From: an uncultured Treponema sp.
Lineage (GTDB): Bacteria; Spirochaetota; Spirochaetia; Treponematales; Treponemataceae
NCBI GenBank assembly: GCA_934667505.1
Contig: CAKULY010000031.1
Span: forward strand, 1 to 20,769
Reading direction: 5' to 3'
Length of the DNA: 20,769 nucleotides
The position numbers were made by a program, and so were the translations under genes. Positions 7,020 to 14,167 of this stretch are shown here, piece after piece (positions within the stretch are counted from its first letter, which is position 1; each line of letters starts with the position of its first letter). The notes beneath the pieces are model-generated. The model searched no databases. It had not been told where the DNA came from and saw nothing but the letters and a program-made list of their open reading frames with translations.

Positions 7020-7562
7020 TTATGAAACAAAGTTTCTTTTCTTTAATTCATCAATAATTAAATTAGTTATTTGTTCTGGATTAAATTTTGAAGTATCTAT
7101 AAACAAATCTACAAAGTCATATTTGTTATTGTCTATATTATAAAGTTTTTTATAACGTCTAGAATCTTCAGAATCTCGCATAGCTGTAAATTTTTTAATC
7201 TCATCAAGACTTCCACCCTCCCGATTAAAAACTCTTTTTGCACGAGTTTCGTCATCTGCATAAAGATAGACCTTTAAATCAGCTTCTTTTAACATCCAGA
7301 TAGCAAGCCTGCTTCCTAATACACAAGACTCTTTTTTAGCCAATTCAACTTGATGAGTATCAACATATTTGTCGTAAAAGTCATCATTTTTTGCATTTTC
7401 AATAACCTGCGCCAAGGTAAGCCCTTTTTCCGCAGCTAATTGTCTAAAAGTATAGTTTATTAGAGAAATTCCAAGTTCTTTGCTCAACATTGAACTTACA
7501 GTTGTATTTCCGCAGCCAGATTTTCCGCTTATCGCAATTCTTAAGTCTCTGTTAATTTTCAA
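7020..7562 (-). CDS. cmk: Cytidylate kinase, archaeal type
   Basis: A 180-residue nucleotide kinase that phosphorylates CMP/dCMP with ATP. The P-loop reads GKSGCGNTT (13-21), in which the usual lysine of GK[ST] is replaced by N19; archaeal-type CMP kinases carry a similar GSGTTT loop, so this is a family trait and not damage. The middle has the GSRLAIWML block, and the end the VYLYADDETRAKRV stretch typical of the group. Translation starts at TTG (7560-7562), not ATG: the leading strand reads GAGGTG 4 nt before it, and no in-frame ATG exists nearby upstream. It follows yicC by 26 nt and is the last gene of the flgF-to-cmk run. The bacterial Cmk form is longer (about 220 residues). Confidence 0.82.
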   Translation of the reverse strand: MKINRDLRIAISGKSGCGNTTVSSMLSKELGISLINYTFRQLAAEKGLTLAQVIENAKNDDFYDKYVDTHQVELAKKESCVLGSRLAIWMLKEADLKVYLYADDETRAKRVFNREGGSLDEIKKFTAMRDSEDSRRYKKLYNIDNNKYDFVDLFIDTSKFNPEQITNLIIDELKKRNFVS

Positions 7563-7588
7563 AATGCACCTCTTTTTTATAAAAACTT

Positions 7589-8458
7589 TTATTCAACGTT
7601 TTTACTCTGCTCTCTGATGTTTTCAAGGGAATCTTTTGCAGTAATAACCATCGCGCTTACATCTGCAAAAGTAGTTTTGCTTCCTATCGTGTTTATTTCT
7701 CTATTCATTTCCTGACAAATAAAATCTAATCTTTTTCCAGGAGTTGGATTTTTTTCTATTTCCATTTTTATGGCATCCAAATGACTAAAAAGCCGCACAA
7801 TTTCTTCGTTAATTGTATATTTTACAAGCATAGCGGCGGTTTCTGACATTACCCTGTTTTCATCAACTTTATCGCCTAGCAATTCTTTAAATCTGTCCAT
7901 TATAAGAGACTTAAAAGTTTGTTCCATACGAGGTTGCCAATCTTTAAAAAATACAGCGCAGTCATAAAGTTTTTTTAGTTTTTCTTCGAGATCTTTTTTT
8001 AGATTTTCGCCTTCACGTTTGCGGTCTGCAATAAATTTTTCAAAACATTCGTCAAAAACAGGTTCTATAATATTTTTGTACGCATCAACGTCATAAGAAC
8101 GACTTTCGTTAAGAACTCCTGGTTGACTTATTATAAGGCTAAGCGGAATATCGCTTACAGAATACCCGCAAGCTAAAGCAACTTTTTTTATAGCTTCTAA
8201 ATAAGAAAGCGCAGCGCTAGCATCTGGCAAAACTTCTGTACTAGAAGAAAGCTCTTTTATACGAATATTTACATCTAGTTTTCCGCGAACAATTTTTTCA
8301 GAAATTTTTGCTCTAAAAAAAGATTCTATAGGATTCAAAAACGATGGTAAATTTATACTAAGATCTAAAAATCTAGAATTTACAGACTTTATTTCAACAG
8401 AAACACTTGCTTTTTCAAAAGTTTTTTCTATAAAAGAATAACCTGTCATCGATGTCAT
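7589..8458 (-). CDS. yicC: YicC family endoribonuclease
   Basis: A 289-residue protein, the standard length of the YicC family. It opens MTSMTGYSFIEK, and the EIKSVNSRFLDLSINLP block (22-38) is the family hallmark. The C-terminal half has the KRLDFICQEMNREINTIGSK segment, the most conserved part of the family. Family members act as endoribonucleases with a role in RNA turnover and stationary-phase survival. AGGA sits about 9 nt before the ATG. It lies 22 nt after murC and 26 nt before cmk, so it belongs to the same transcript; in many other bacteria yicC is next to a nucleotide kinase too (gmk). Confidence 0.93.
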   Translation of the reverse strand: MTSMTGYSFIEKTFEKASVSVEIKSVNSRFLDLSINLPSFLNPIESFFRAKISEKIVRGKLDVNIRIKELSSSTEVLPDASAALSYLEAIKKVALACGYSVSDIPLSLIISQPGVLNESRSYDVDAYKNIIEPVFDECFEKFIADRKREGENLKKDLEEKLKKLYDCAVFFKDWQPRMEQTFKSLIMDRFKELLGDKVDENRVMSETAAMLVKYTINEEIVRLFSHLDAIKMEIEKNPTPGKRLDFICQEMNREINTIGSKTTFADVSAMVITAKDSLENIREQSKNVE

Positions 8459-8480
8459 TTTAATTTTCCTATTTGACTTT

Positions 8481-9995
8481 TTAAGCCTTAAGTTTATCTA
8501 ATATCTCAGTTCCTAACTTCCAATTGTCGCCAGCTCCCATTGTAATAAAAAGATAGCCATCAGGATATTTTAACGGAGCTTTCTTCTGCAATTCAGAAAG
8601 AACAAAATCTGCAGCATCAAGAACTTCTTCATAGTAAACAATTGTTTTATCACTAGAATAGTTTCTTTTGACTTGCTCAAAAAGTGTTTTTCCTGTTATT
8701 GAAAAATCTTTTGGATTTTCCCGAGCGGAACTATAAATTTTGTGCAAAATTATTTCATCAGCACTGTCAAAAGAAGAAGCAAACTCTGAAAGAAGAGCTT
8801 GAGTTCTTGAATAAGTGTGACTCATAAAGTCTACTATTATTTTTCGTCCCTTATAAAATTCTTTGTATCCAGAAAGCGTTGTTTTTATTGCCGTTGGATG
8901 ATGTCCATAGTCGTCAATAACAAGAATACTATCTCCAAAAGAATTTTTGCATTTGCCAATAATTTCGCTTCTGCGCTTTCCGCCAGTAAAAGCTAACAGA
9001 CCTTTAGAAAACAAAGAATAAAAATCTTGAGGATTAAGTTTTTTTTCTTTTAATAATTGGCAAACTAATGCGACTGCTGCACAGGCGTCCAAAACTTCAT
9101 GCTTGCCAGGAACACAAAGAGCAAGTTTTTTTGAAAAAATCTGAATATTAAAATTATTTTGTTCTGATTCGATGTTTCCAAAAGTCAATTTAAAATCACA
9201 AGCTGCTTTCTGCCCATAAGGAATAAGATTTATATCAGGACGTTTTTTCTTTGCAATTTCAGCAGTTTCTGCAGCGCCTTTATCATCTGCGCAAAAAATT
9301 AAATCTCCGCCTGCAGGCAACAAACAAATATAATCCACAAAGGCATTTTGAATATCTGCATAAGTTGGATAAAAATCTTGATGATCAGGTTCAACAGAGG
9401 TTAGAACAATCTTTTTAGGACAAAACGACATAAAATGTCTTTGATATTCACATGTTTCTGCAACAAAAATGTTTTCAGAAAAATTTTTATCATCCTTAAT
9501 CAAAGGAGAAGTATAAGTGCACGTATTCCCAAAAGAATTTATAACGCTGCCAGCAAGAACTTGCGCTGGTAAAATATCTATGTATTTTAGAATTGTTCCT
9601 GCCAAACCCGTTGTTGAAGTTTTTCCGTGGACTCCGCAAATTCCGCAAGAATACGCACGAGAAGAATAACTTCCTAACGCTTGAGTATACAAAAGACATG
9701 GAACATTATTTTTTACAGCTTCTATTAAATCAGGATTTTTATCAAGCTTATAGGCAGAAGAATAAACGACATATTGAACTTCTGGAGTTATATTTTTAGA
9801 ACTGAATGGCAGAGCTTTTAGTCCGAGTTTCGCAAGAATTTCATCAGTATAAAAATGTTCTTCAACATCAGAACCTGTTATAACAGCTCCTTTATTGTGC
9901 AAAATTTCAACCAAGGCAGCCATTCCAGTACCTTTTATTCCAACAAAATGGATATGCACACCTAAAAGTTTTTCAGGTAAACCAATATTTTTCAT
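8481..9995 (-). CDS. murC: UDP-N-acetylmuramate--L-alanine ligase
   Basis: A 504-residue Mur ligase that adds L-alanine to UDP-MurNAc with ATP in the cytoplasm, the first amino acid of the peptidoglycan stem. The N-terminal UDP-binding motif is HFVGIKGTGM (16-25), the ATP-binding motif GVHGKTSTT is at 121-129, and DDYGHHPTAI at 361-370 corresponds to the DDYAHHPTEI motif of MurC. GIKGTGM and HHPTAI also recall the recycling ligase Mpl, which is the main alternative; being a single mur ligase beside core genes favours MurC. No ribosome binding site precedes the ATG, and a TATAAT ends 8 nt before it, so the message may lack a leader. flgJ ends 39 nt upstream, so read-through from the flagellar genes is also likely. 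Confidence 0.85.
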   Translation of the reverse strand: MKNIGLPEKLLGVHIHFVGIKGTGMAALVEILHNKGAVITGSDVEEHFYTDEILAKLGLKALPFSSKNITPEVQYVVYSSAYKLDKNPDLIEAVKNNVPCLLYTQALGSYSSRAYSCGICGVHGKTSTTGLAGTILKYIDILPAQVLAGSVINSFGNTCTYTSPLIKDDKNFSENIFVAETCEYQRHFMSFCPKKIVLTSVEPDHQDFYPTYADIQNAFVDYICLLPAGGDLIFCADDKGAAETAEIAKKKRPDINLIPYGQKAACDFKLTFGNIESEQNNFNIQIFSKKLALCVPGKHEVLDACAAVALVCQLLKEKKLNPQDFYSLFSKGLLAFTGGKRRSEIIGKCKNSFGDSILVIDDYGHHPTAIKTTLSGYKEFYKGRKIIVDFMSHTYSRTQALLSEFASSFDSADEIILHKIYSSARENPKDFSITGKTLFEQVKRNYSSDKTIVYYEEVLDAADFVLSELQKKAPLKYPDGYLFITMGAGDNWKLGTEILDKLKA

Positions 9996-10003
9996 AAGAG
10001 TAT

Positions 10004-10030
10004 ATTATATCAATAATACAGATTATTCAA
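10004..10030 (-). promoter_or_regulatory. Weak promoter candidate for murC
   Basis: On the minus strand TATAAT occupies 10009-10004 and TTGAAT 10030-10025, with a 15-nt spacer that is short of the ideal. Transcription would start at about 9997, two bases before the murC ATG. Confidence 0.35.
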
Positions 10031-10034
10031 TTTA

Positions 10035-10532
10035 TTATACATTTTTTTCAAGGCTTAAATAAATTTGATCTGCAAGTCCAAAACCTGCATTTTTTGTCAT
10101 GCTGACAGAATATTCATCAAAAAGCATATCTTCATACATCTGACTTGCAAAATCGTCGCCACCAAAGGCGCTCTTTGAAACTGTTTTTCGCATGGCACTT
10201 AACATTTGCTTTACAAAATAGTTTTCAAGTTCCATAGATTTTTCATAAAGCTCAGAAGTCTTATCAATTTTTCTATTTTGAACACCATTTGACTGATTTG
10301 CCGCAAAGCCTACAGGAGCTGCGTTTTTGTTAGATTCTCCGGAAAAAGTTCCTGAAAATCCTGTAGTGTAATCTCCATTTATGCGACCTTTTTCAATTGC
10401 ATGTGATTCGTTTTTATTTTTAATTTCGCTGATAAGAGCAGAAAATTTTGTTTTTTCGTCACTTTTTTGGGCGACATTAAAAGAATTATTTGCATTAAAT
10501 CCGTTTATCATATCAATTGAACCAAGTCGCAT
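10035..10532 (-). CDS. flgJ: Flagellar rod-binding protein FlgJ, hydrolase-less
   Basis: A 165-residue protein whose C-terminal 65 residues (about 96-160) match the rod-binding domain: ELENYFVKQMLSAMRKTV, then FASQMYEDMLFDEYS and the GFGLADQIY end. The first 90 residues are polar and low in complexity. It stops where enterobacterial FlgJ would continue into a glucosaminidase domain, so it can act as rod scaffold or cap but cannot cut peptidoglycan; single-domain FlgJ is usual outside the gamma- and beta-proteobacteria. AGGAG is 6 nt before the ATG. It follows flgG by 22 nt. In spirochaetes the rod carries periplasmic flagella, between the inner membrane and outer membrane. Confidence 0.88.
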   Translation of the reverse strand: MRLGSIDMINGFNANNSFNVAQKSDEKTKFSALISEIKNKNESHAIEKGRINGDYTTGFSGTFSGESNKNAAPVGFAANQSNGVQNRKIDKTSELYEKSMELENYFVKQMLSAMRKTVSKSAFGGDDFASQMYEDMLFDEYSVSMTKNAGFGLADQIYLSLEKNV

Positions 10533-10554
10533 CTTAAACTCCTAGCTTTTAAAG

Positions 10555-11349
10555 TTATCTCTTCATATTTACAGCGGTGCTAAGCATATTATCGCTAGTC
10601 TGAATAGCTTTTGAATTAAATTCGTACGCACGCTGAGCGACAATCATCTGAACCATTTCGTTTACAACGGAAACGTTTGAAAGCTCAAGGAATTTGTGTC
10701 TAACTTCTCCCATGCCTTCAAATCCTGGACGACCGCCTATTGCATCCCCGCTTGCATTTGTTTTTACAAACAAGTTGTCACCTTCAGCTTGAAGTCCTAC
10801 TGGATTAGGAAATCTAAAAAGCTCAATTTGTCCAACTTCGATAGGTTCATTTTCTCCGTTCACCTTTACACTAACGCGGCCATCTTGAGAGATGCTCAGT
10901 GTAGAAACATCGTAGCCTTCTGGAAGGATAATTTCTGGCAACATTCGCAAACCGTTTGAATTAACTACTTGCCCATTGCTATCAACTTTAAAACTTCCGT
11001 CGCGAGTATAAGCATAACTTCCATCATACTTTTGAACTCTAAAAAAACCTTCGCCAACAATAGCAACATCAGTGTCTACTCCTGTGTTCTGCAAACTGCC
11101 TTGCTTCATAATTCTTTGCGTAGCTGCAAGTTTTACACCAGAACCTTGCTGAATTCCAACAGGTGTTACTGTATCTTCTGTGGCAGGTGTTCCCGCAAGT
11201 TTTTTATTCTGATAAAGCAAGTCTTCAAATTCAACTCGCTGTTGTTTGTAGCCAGTAGTATTAACATTTGAAAGATTGTTTGAAATCGCATCAATATTTG
11301 ACTGCTGTCCGTTCATTCCTGTTGCGGCAGTCCATAAACTTCGTACCAT
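10555..11349 (-). CDS. flgG: Flagellar distal rod protein FlgG
   Basis: A 264-residue axial protein, the normal length of FlgG, which forms the distal rod of the (periplasmic) flagellum. The N-terminus MVRSLWTAATGM and DAISNNLSNVNTTGYKQ (20-36) is the shared rod/hook signature. The C-terminus EMVQMIVAQRAYEFNSKA with SDNMLS forms the other half of the coiled coil. Export is by the flagellar type III system, so no cleavable signal peptide is expected. AGGTGA lies just before the ATG and flgF ends 12 nt upstream. FlgG rather than FlgF is chosen from the closer match to the conserved N-terminus and the longer central region. Confidence 0.94.
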   Translation of the reverse strand: MVRSLWTAATGMNGQQSNIDAISNNLSNVNTTGYKQQRVEFEDLLYQNKKLAGTPATEDTVTPVGIQQGSGVKLAATQRIMKQGSLQNTGVDTDVAIVGEGFFRVQKYDGSYAYTRDGSFKVDSNGQVVNSNGLRMLPEIILPEGYDVSTLSISQDGRVSVKVNGENEPIEVGQIELFRFPNPVGLQAEGDNLFVKTNASGDAIGGRPGFEGMGEVRHKFLELSNVSVVNEMVQMIVAQRAYEFNSKAIQTSDNMLSTAVNMKR

Positions 11350-11361
11350 AACTCACCTTAC

Positions 11362-12162
11362 CTATCTATTAAAAATTGCTGTTTTTGACCATAAAGTTCC
11401 CATCATGGAATCTTCGCTTGTTATGGTCTTTTGATTAGCTTCATACGCTCTGTTTACTTCAATCATCTGAACCATTTCGTTTACAACATTTACATTCGAA
11501 GTTTCAATGAATCCCTGAAGAAATTTTGGACGCTCATTACCTTCCGCTATGTGCGCAGGACCAGAAATCTCATTTGAAGAATAAAGACTTCCGCCCATTT
11601 TTTTTAAGTAGCGTTCGTTGTCAAAGCGAACAACTTTAAAGCGATCAATAACCTCATTGTTATCAGCACTGTAAATCATGCCATCTTCATTTACAGAAAA
11701 ATCTTTGTCTCCAACTTGAATGTATCCATTTTCCCCAAGCAGAGGATAGCCAGCTTTCGTTAGAAGAATCCCCTCTTTTCCAACAATAAAGTTTCCATCT
11801 CTTGTATAGCGTTCACCGTAAGGTGTCTGCACAGAAAAAAATCCTTCTCCGCCAAATGCAAAATCTGTTTTAGATTCTGTTGCCTTAAAGGAACCTTGCT
11901 CGAAATCTGTGTAATTCTCGTTAGTTTCTACACCGAGTCCTAATTTTCCGATTACAGGAGCCGCATCCGCAGAACCAAATGGAGTTTCATAAACTCCGTC
12001 AAAATTCATTCTTCTAAGTAAAAGCTCAGGAAAATTTTTAGAAACTGTAACGTCCTTTTTATAACCTGCAGTATCGACATTCGCAAGATTGTTGGATATA
12101 GCGTCAAGCCTGTTCTGCTGAGCAGTCATTCCTGAAGCACCGATGTACCACCCTCTTATCAT
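11362..12162 (-). CDS. flgF: Flagellar proximal rod protein FlgF
   Basis: A 266-residue rod protein related to FlgG: MIRGWYIGASGM, DAISNNLANVDTAGYKK (19-35), and EMVQMIEVNRAYEANQKT near the C-terminus. The start is set at the ATG at 12160-12162, because GGAGG lies 5 nt before it (complement of 12168-12172). A TTG at 12183 would extend the protein by 7 residues, but it would put that site inside the coding region, so it is rejected. In spirochaetes this second FlgG-like gene is often annotated flgG too; its position before flgG favours FlgF. A sigma-28-like promoter lies at 12207-12233 and leads the flgF-flgG-flgJ-murC-yicC-cmk run. Confidence 0.85.
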   Translation of the reverse strand: MIRGWYIGASGMTAQQNRLDAISNNLANVDTAGYKKDVTVSKNFPELLLRRMNFDGVYETPFGSADAAPVIGKLGLGVETNENYTDFEQGSFKATESKTDFAFGGEGFFSVQTPYGERYTRDGNFIVGKEGILLTKAGYPLLGENGYIQVGDKDFSVNEDGMIYSADNNEVIDRFKVVRFDNERYLKKMGGSLYSSNEISGPAHIAEGNERPKFLQGFIETSNVNVVNEMVQMIEVNRAYEANQKTITSEDSMMGTLWSKTAIFNR

Positions 12163-12206
12163 TTCCGCCTCCGTGAAAGTCAATAAGATTTCTCTCTATA
12201 CTTTAT

Positions 12207-12233
12207 TTATCGGTATCTAAAAAAATTGGTTTA
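12207..12233 (-). promoter_or_regulatory. Sigma-28 (FliA)-like promoter of flgF
   Basis: On the minus strand, TAAACCAA (12233-12226), an 11-nt spacer and ACCGATAA (12214-12207). The consensus, from memory, is TAAAGTTT-N11-GCCGATAA, so spacing is exact, the -10 matches at 7 of 8 and the -35 keeps TAAA. Transcription would begin near 12199, about 37 nt before the flgF ATG. Confidence 0.6.
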
Positions 12234-12242
12234 ACATTATTC

Positions 12243-12447
12243 TAGCCCTAAATTCGAGTTTTTTTATAAATTGTAAAAAACGCTTTCAGCGGCTTTCCAA
12301 TTTGCTGCAGATGGTTGTGCTCGCACTTCGTTTGAAGTGGTTTGGGGTGCTATGCAACTTAAATTGTTCTTATCGCACAAAATCTTCACAAATTGTAAAT
12401 TCGCTTACGCTTTTGTTCATTTTCCTAAAAACTCGACTTTCGGGCTA
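12243..12447. repeat. 205-bp non-coding element with 21-bp near-perfect terminal inverted repeats (MITE-like)
   Basis: Bases 12243-12263 are the reverse complement of 12427-12447 with only two mismatches in 21. Each arm ends in TA on the outside (TAGCCC at the left, GGGCTA at the right), as expected if a 19-bp terminal repeat is bounded by a duplicated TA target, the habit of IS630/Tc1-mariner elements. The interior has no convincing gene. It has three AAATTGT words (12268, 12361, 12390) and a small hairpin CACTTC-GTTT-GAAGTG (12324-12339). It fills most of the 344-nt gap between flgF and glgC without hitting either predicted promoter. It may be a miniature transposable element or a structured RNA. 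Confidence 0.55.
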
Positions 12448-12472
12448 TGTAAGGTTTATACGAACCTAAAAT

Positions 12473-12501
12473 TTGCATTTACTTAAAAACAGACTTATAA
12501 T
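12473..12501 (+). promoter_or_regulatory. Sigma-70 type promoter of glgC
   Basis: TTGCAT at 12473-12478, a 17-nt spacer, and a perfect TATAAT at 12496-12501. Only 5 nt separate the -10 box from the ATG at 12507, so transcription is predicted to start on or beside the start codon. Confidence 0.7.
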
Positions 12502-12506
12502 CATTA

Positions 12507-13802
12507 ATGGAAATGATAAAAAATAAAAATGAACCGAAAGTCCTTGCTCTAATTCTTGGCGGCGGGAAAGGAACTAGATTATATCCTCTTACAAAAGAAA
12601 GGGCAAAGCCTGCTGTATCGTTTGGCGGAAAGTACAGGCTTGTAGATATACCTATTTCAAACTGCATTAATTCTGGATATAAAAAAATCTACCTTCTAAC
12701 GCAATTTAATTCCGCTTCACTGCACTTGCACATAACAAATTCGTACAACTTTGATCGCTTTTCTGGCGGATTTGTAGAAATTCTTGCAGCAGAGCAAACG
12801 CTAGAGCACAATGGCTGGTACGAAGGGACAGCTGACTCTGTCAGAAAGAGCATGAACCACTTTAAGGCGCAAAAACCTACGCATTACTTAATATTAAGTG
12901 GAGACCAGCTCTACAGAATGGATTTGCGCGCTTTTTTTGAAAATCATTTAAAGTCAAAAGCAGATATTTCGATTGCAACAACCGCCGTAAATAGAGCAAC
13001 TGCATCTAGCTTGGGAATTATGAAAATTGATGAAAGAAATAGAGTTCAAGAATTCTGTGAAAAACCTGCTATTGACAAAGATTTAAGCGGTTGGAAAATT
13101 CCAGAAGAAAGCAGACATTCTATTCCAAAAGAAAAAGAATATCTTGCCTCCATGGGAATTTACTGCTTCAATGCAAAGACTCTTGAAGAACTTTTAGACA
13201 ACGACTATAAGGATTTTGGAAAAGAAGTAATTCCAAAATCCACAAAAAAAGCCAAGATAAAAGCATATATTTTTGATGGCTACTGGGAAGACATAGGAAC
13301 TATAAAAAGTTTTTACGAGGCAAATATAAAGCTTACAAGAATCTCTCCAGAATTCAACTTTTATGATGAAGACGAACCTATATACACTCACATGAGAAAC
13401 CTCCCCCCAAGCAAAATAAATGCCGCCACAATAAGTGAAACGCTCACTAGCGATGGCTGTGTAATCACAGAATGTAATCTACGGCAAAGCATAATTGGAC
13501 TTCGCTCAATAATAGAAAATGGAACAAGATTAGACGGCGTTATAACAATGGGCGCAGATTACTACGAAAACAAAGATGAAAAACTGGAAAATGCAGAAAA
13601 TCATATCCCGAACATAGGAATTGGAAGATTTTGCAACATACAGAAAACCATAATTGACAAAAATGCCCGGATAGGAAACAACGTTAGAATCAATGTTGAC
13701 AACAAACATTACGAAAACGGCGACCACGGAAATTTCTACAGCGCAGATGATATTATAGTTATTCGAAAAGGCGCTATAATTCCAGACGGAACTGTAATCT
13801 AA
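12507..13802 (+). CDS. glgC: Glucose-1-phosphate adenylyltransferase (ADP-glucose pyrophosphorylase)
   Basis: A 431-residue enzyme that makes ADP-glucose from glucose-1-phosphate and ATP, the committed step of glycogen synthesis. The nucleotide-binding motif GGGKGTRLYPLT is at 18-29, with RAKPAV after it; WYEGTADSVR lies at 104-113; the metal-binding SGDQLYRMD is at 131-139; and the sugar-phosphate site contains GYWEDIGT at 258-265. From about residue 300 the hexapeptide-like beta-helix domain follows. Length and the YPLT and WYEGTADSVR forms suit the plant/cyanobacteria-like group. ATG at 12507 has no ribosome binding site; another ATG at 12513 is possible. The J-domain gene begins 1 nt after the stop. 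No other glycogen gene is in the window. Confidence 0.93.
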   Translation: MEMIKNKNEPKVLALILGGGKGTRLYPLTKERAKPAVSFGGKYRLVDIPISNCINSGYKKIYLLTQFNSASLHLHITNSYNFDRFSGGFVEILAAEQTLEHNGWYEGTADSVRKSMNHFKAQKPTHYLILSGDQLYRMDLRAFFENHLKSKADISIATTAVNRATASSLGIMKIDERNRVQEFCEKPAIDKDLSGWKIPEESRHSIPKEKEYLASMGIYCFNAKTLEELLDNDYKDFGKEVIPKSTKKAKIKAYIFDGYWEDIGTIKSFYEANIKLTRISPEFNFYDEDEPIYTHMRNLPPSKINAATISETLTSDGCVITECNLRQSIIGLRSIIENGTRLDGVITMGADYYENKDEKLENAENHIPNIGIGRFCNIQKTIIDKNARIGNNVRINVDNKHYENGDHGNFYSADDIIVIRKGAIIPDGTVI

Positions 13803-13803
13803 A

Positions 13804-14166
13804 ATGACATCCCCTTACGACAAATTAGGAGACTTATTAAACGAAGCTCTAGAAAAAGGCGAACTTAACTCTAGTCCCCAAAACAAGAACAATGAATACA
13901 AAAAAAATAAAGAGAAAAATTGTCAATTTATCTACAAAAGTATACAACCTTACAATATTTTTAATATCACTCCAGGCATTTGCTTTTCTGAAATAAAAAA
14001 AGTTTATAGAAATCTTCTAAAAAAATACCACCCGGACAATGTTAAAAATTTTCCTCAAATGCAGAAAACTGCAACAGAAAAAACAACGCTCATAGTGCAA
14101 GCCTACAAAGAGATAATTGAAGATTACAAAAATAATAAGAGAATAAATGAAGATGACTTGGTATAG
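13804..14166 (+). CDS. Small J-domain (DnaJ-like) protein
   Basis: A 120-residue protein with a C-terminal J domain. PYNIFNITPG (49-58), EIKKVYRNLLKKYHPDN (63-79, with the HPD motif at 76-78) and a third helix ending YKEIIEDYKN fit helices II and III of the fold. HPD is what stimulates the ATPase of DnaK-type Hsp70. There is no glycine/phenylalanine region, zinc domain or substrate-binding domain, so it is not DnaJ itself. The first 45 residues are polar and charged and probably serve for targeting. It begins 1 nt after the glgC stop, so translation is presumably coupled, and it converges on the response regulator gene with only 1 nt between stops. Confidence 0.82.
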   Translation: MTSPYDKLGDLLNEALEKGELNSSPQNKNNEYKKNKEKNCQFIYKSIQPYNIFNITPGICFSEIKKVYRNLLKKYHPDNVKNFPQMQKTATEKTTLIVQAYKEIIEDYKNNKRINEDDLV

Positions 14167-14167
14167 C

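Noticed and set aside
7020..7562. Inactivated kinase because the P-loop lacks its lysine
   Set aside because: Archaeal-type CMP kinases naturally have a loop without that lysine (GSGTTT or GSGNTT), so the change is a family trait.
8481..9995. Mpl (muropeptide recycling ligase) in place of MurC
   Set aside because: Some motif letters resemble Mpl, but DDYGHHP and the lone mur ligase among core genes fit MurC better. Not excluded without alignment.
12163..12183. Seven-residue longer flgF start at a TTG
   Set aside because: A GGAGG ribosome binding site lies inside that extension, 5 nt before the ATG at 12160-12162, and the protein from that ATG matches the family N-terminus.
12243..12447. Decayed protein gene inside the inverted-repeat element
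   Set aside because: No frame of useful length or recognisable protein pattern is present in either direction.
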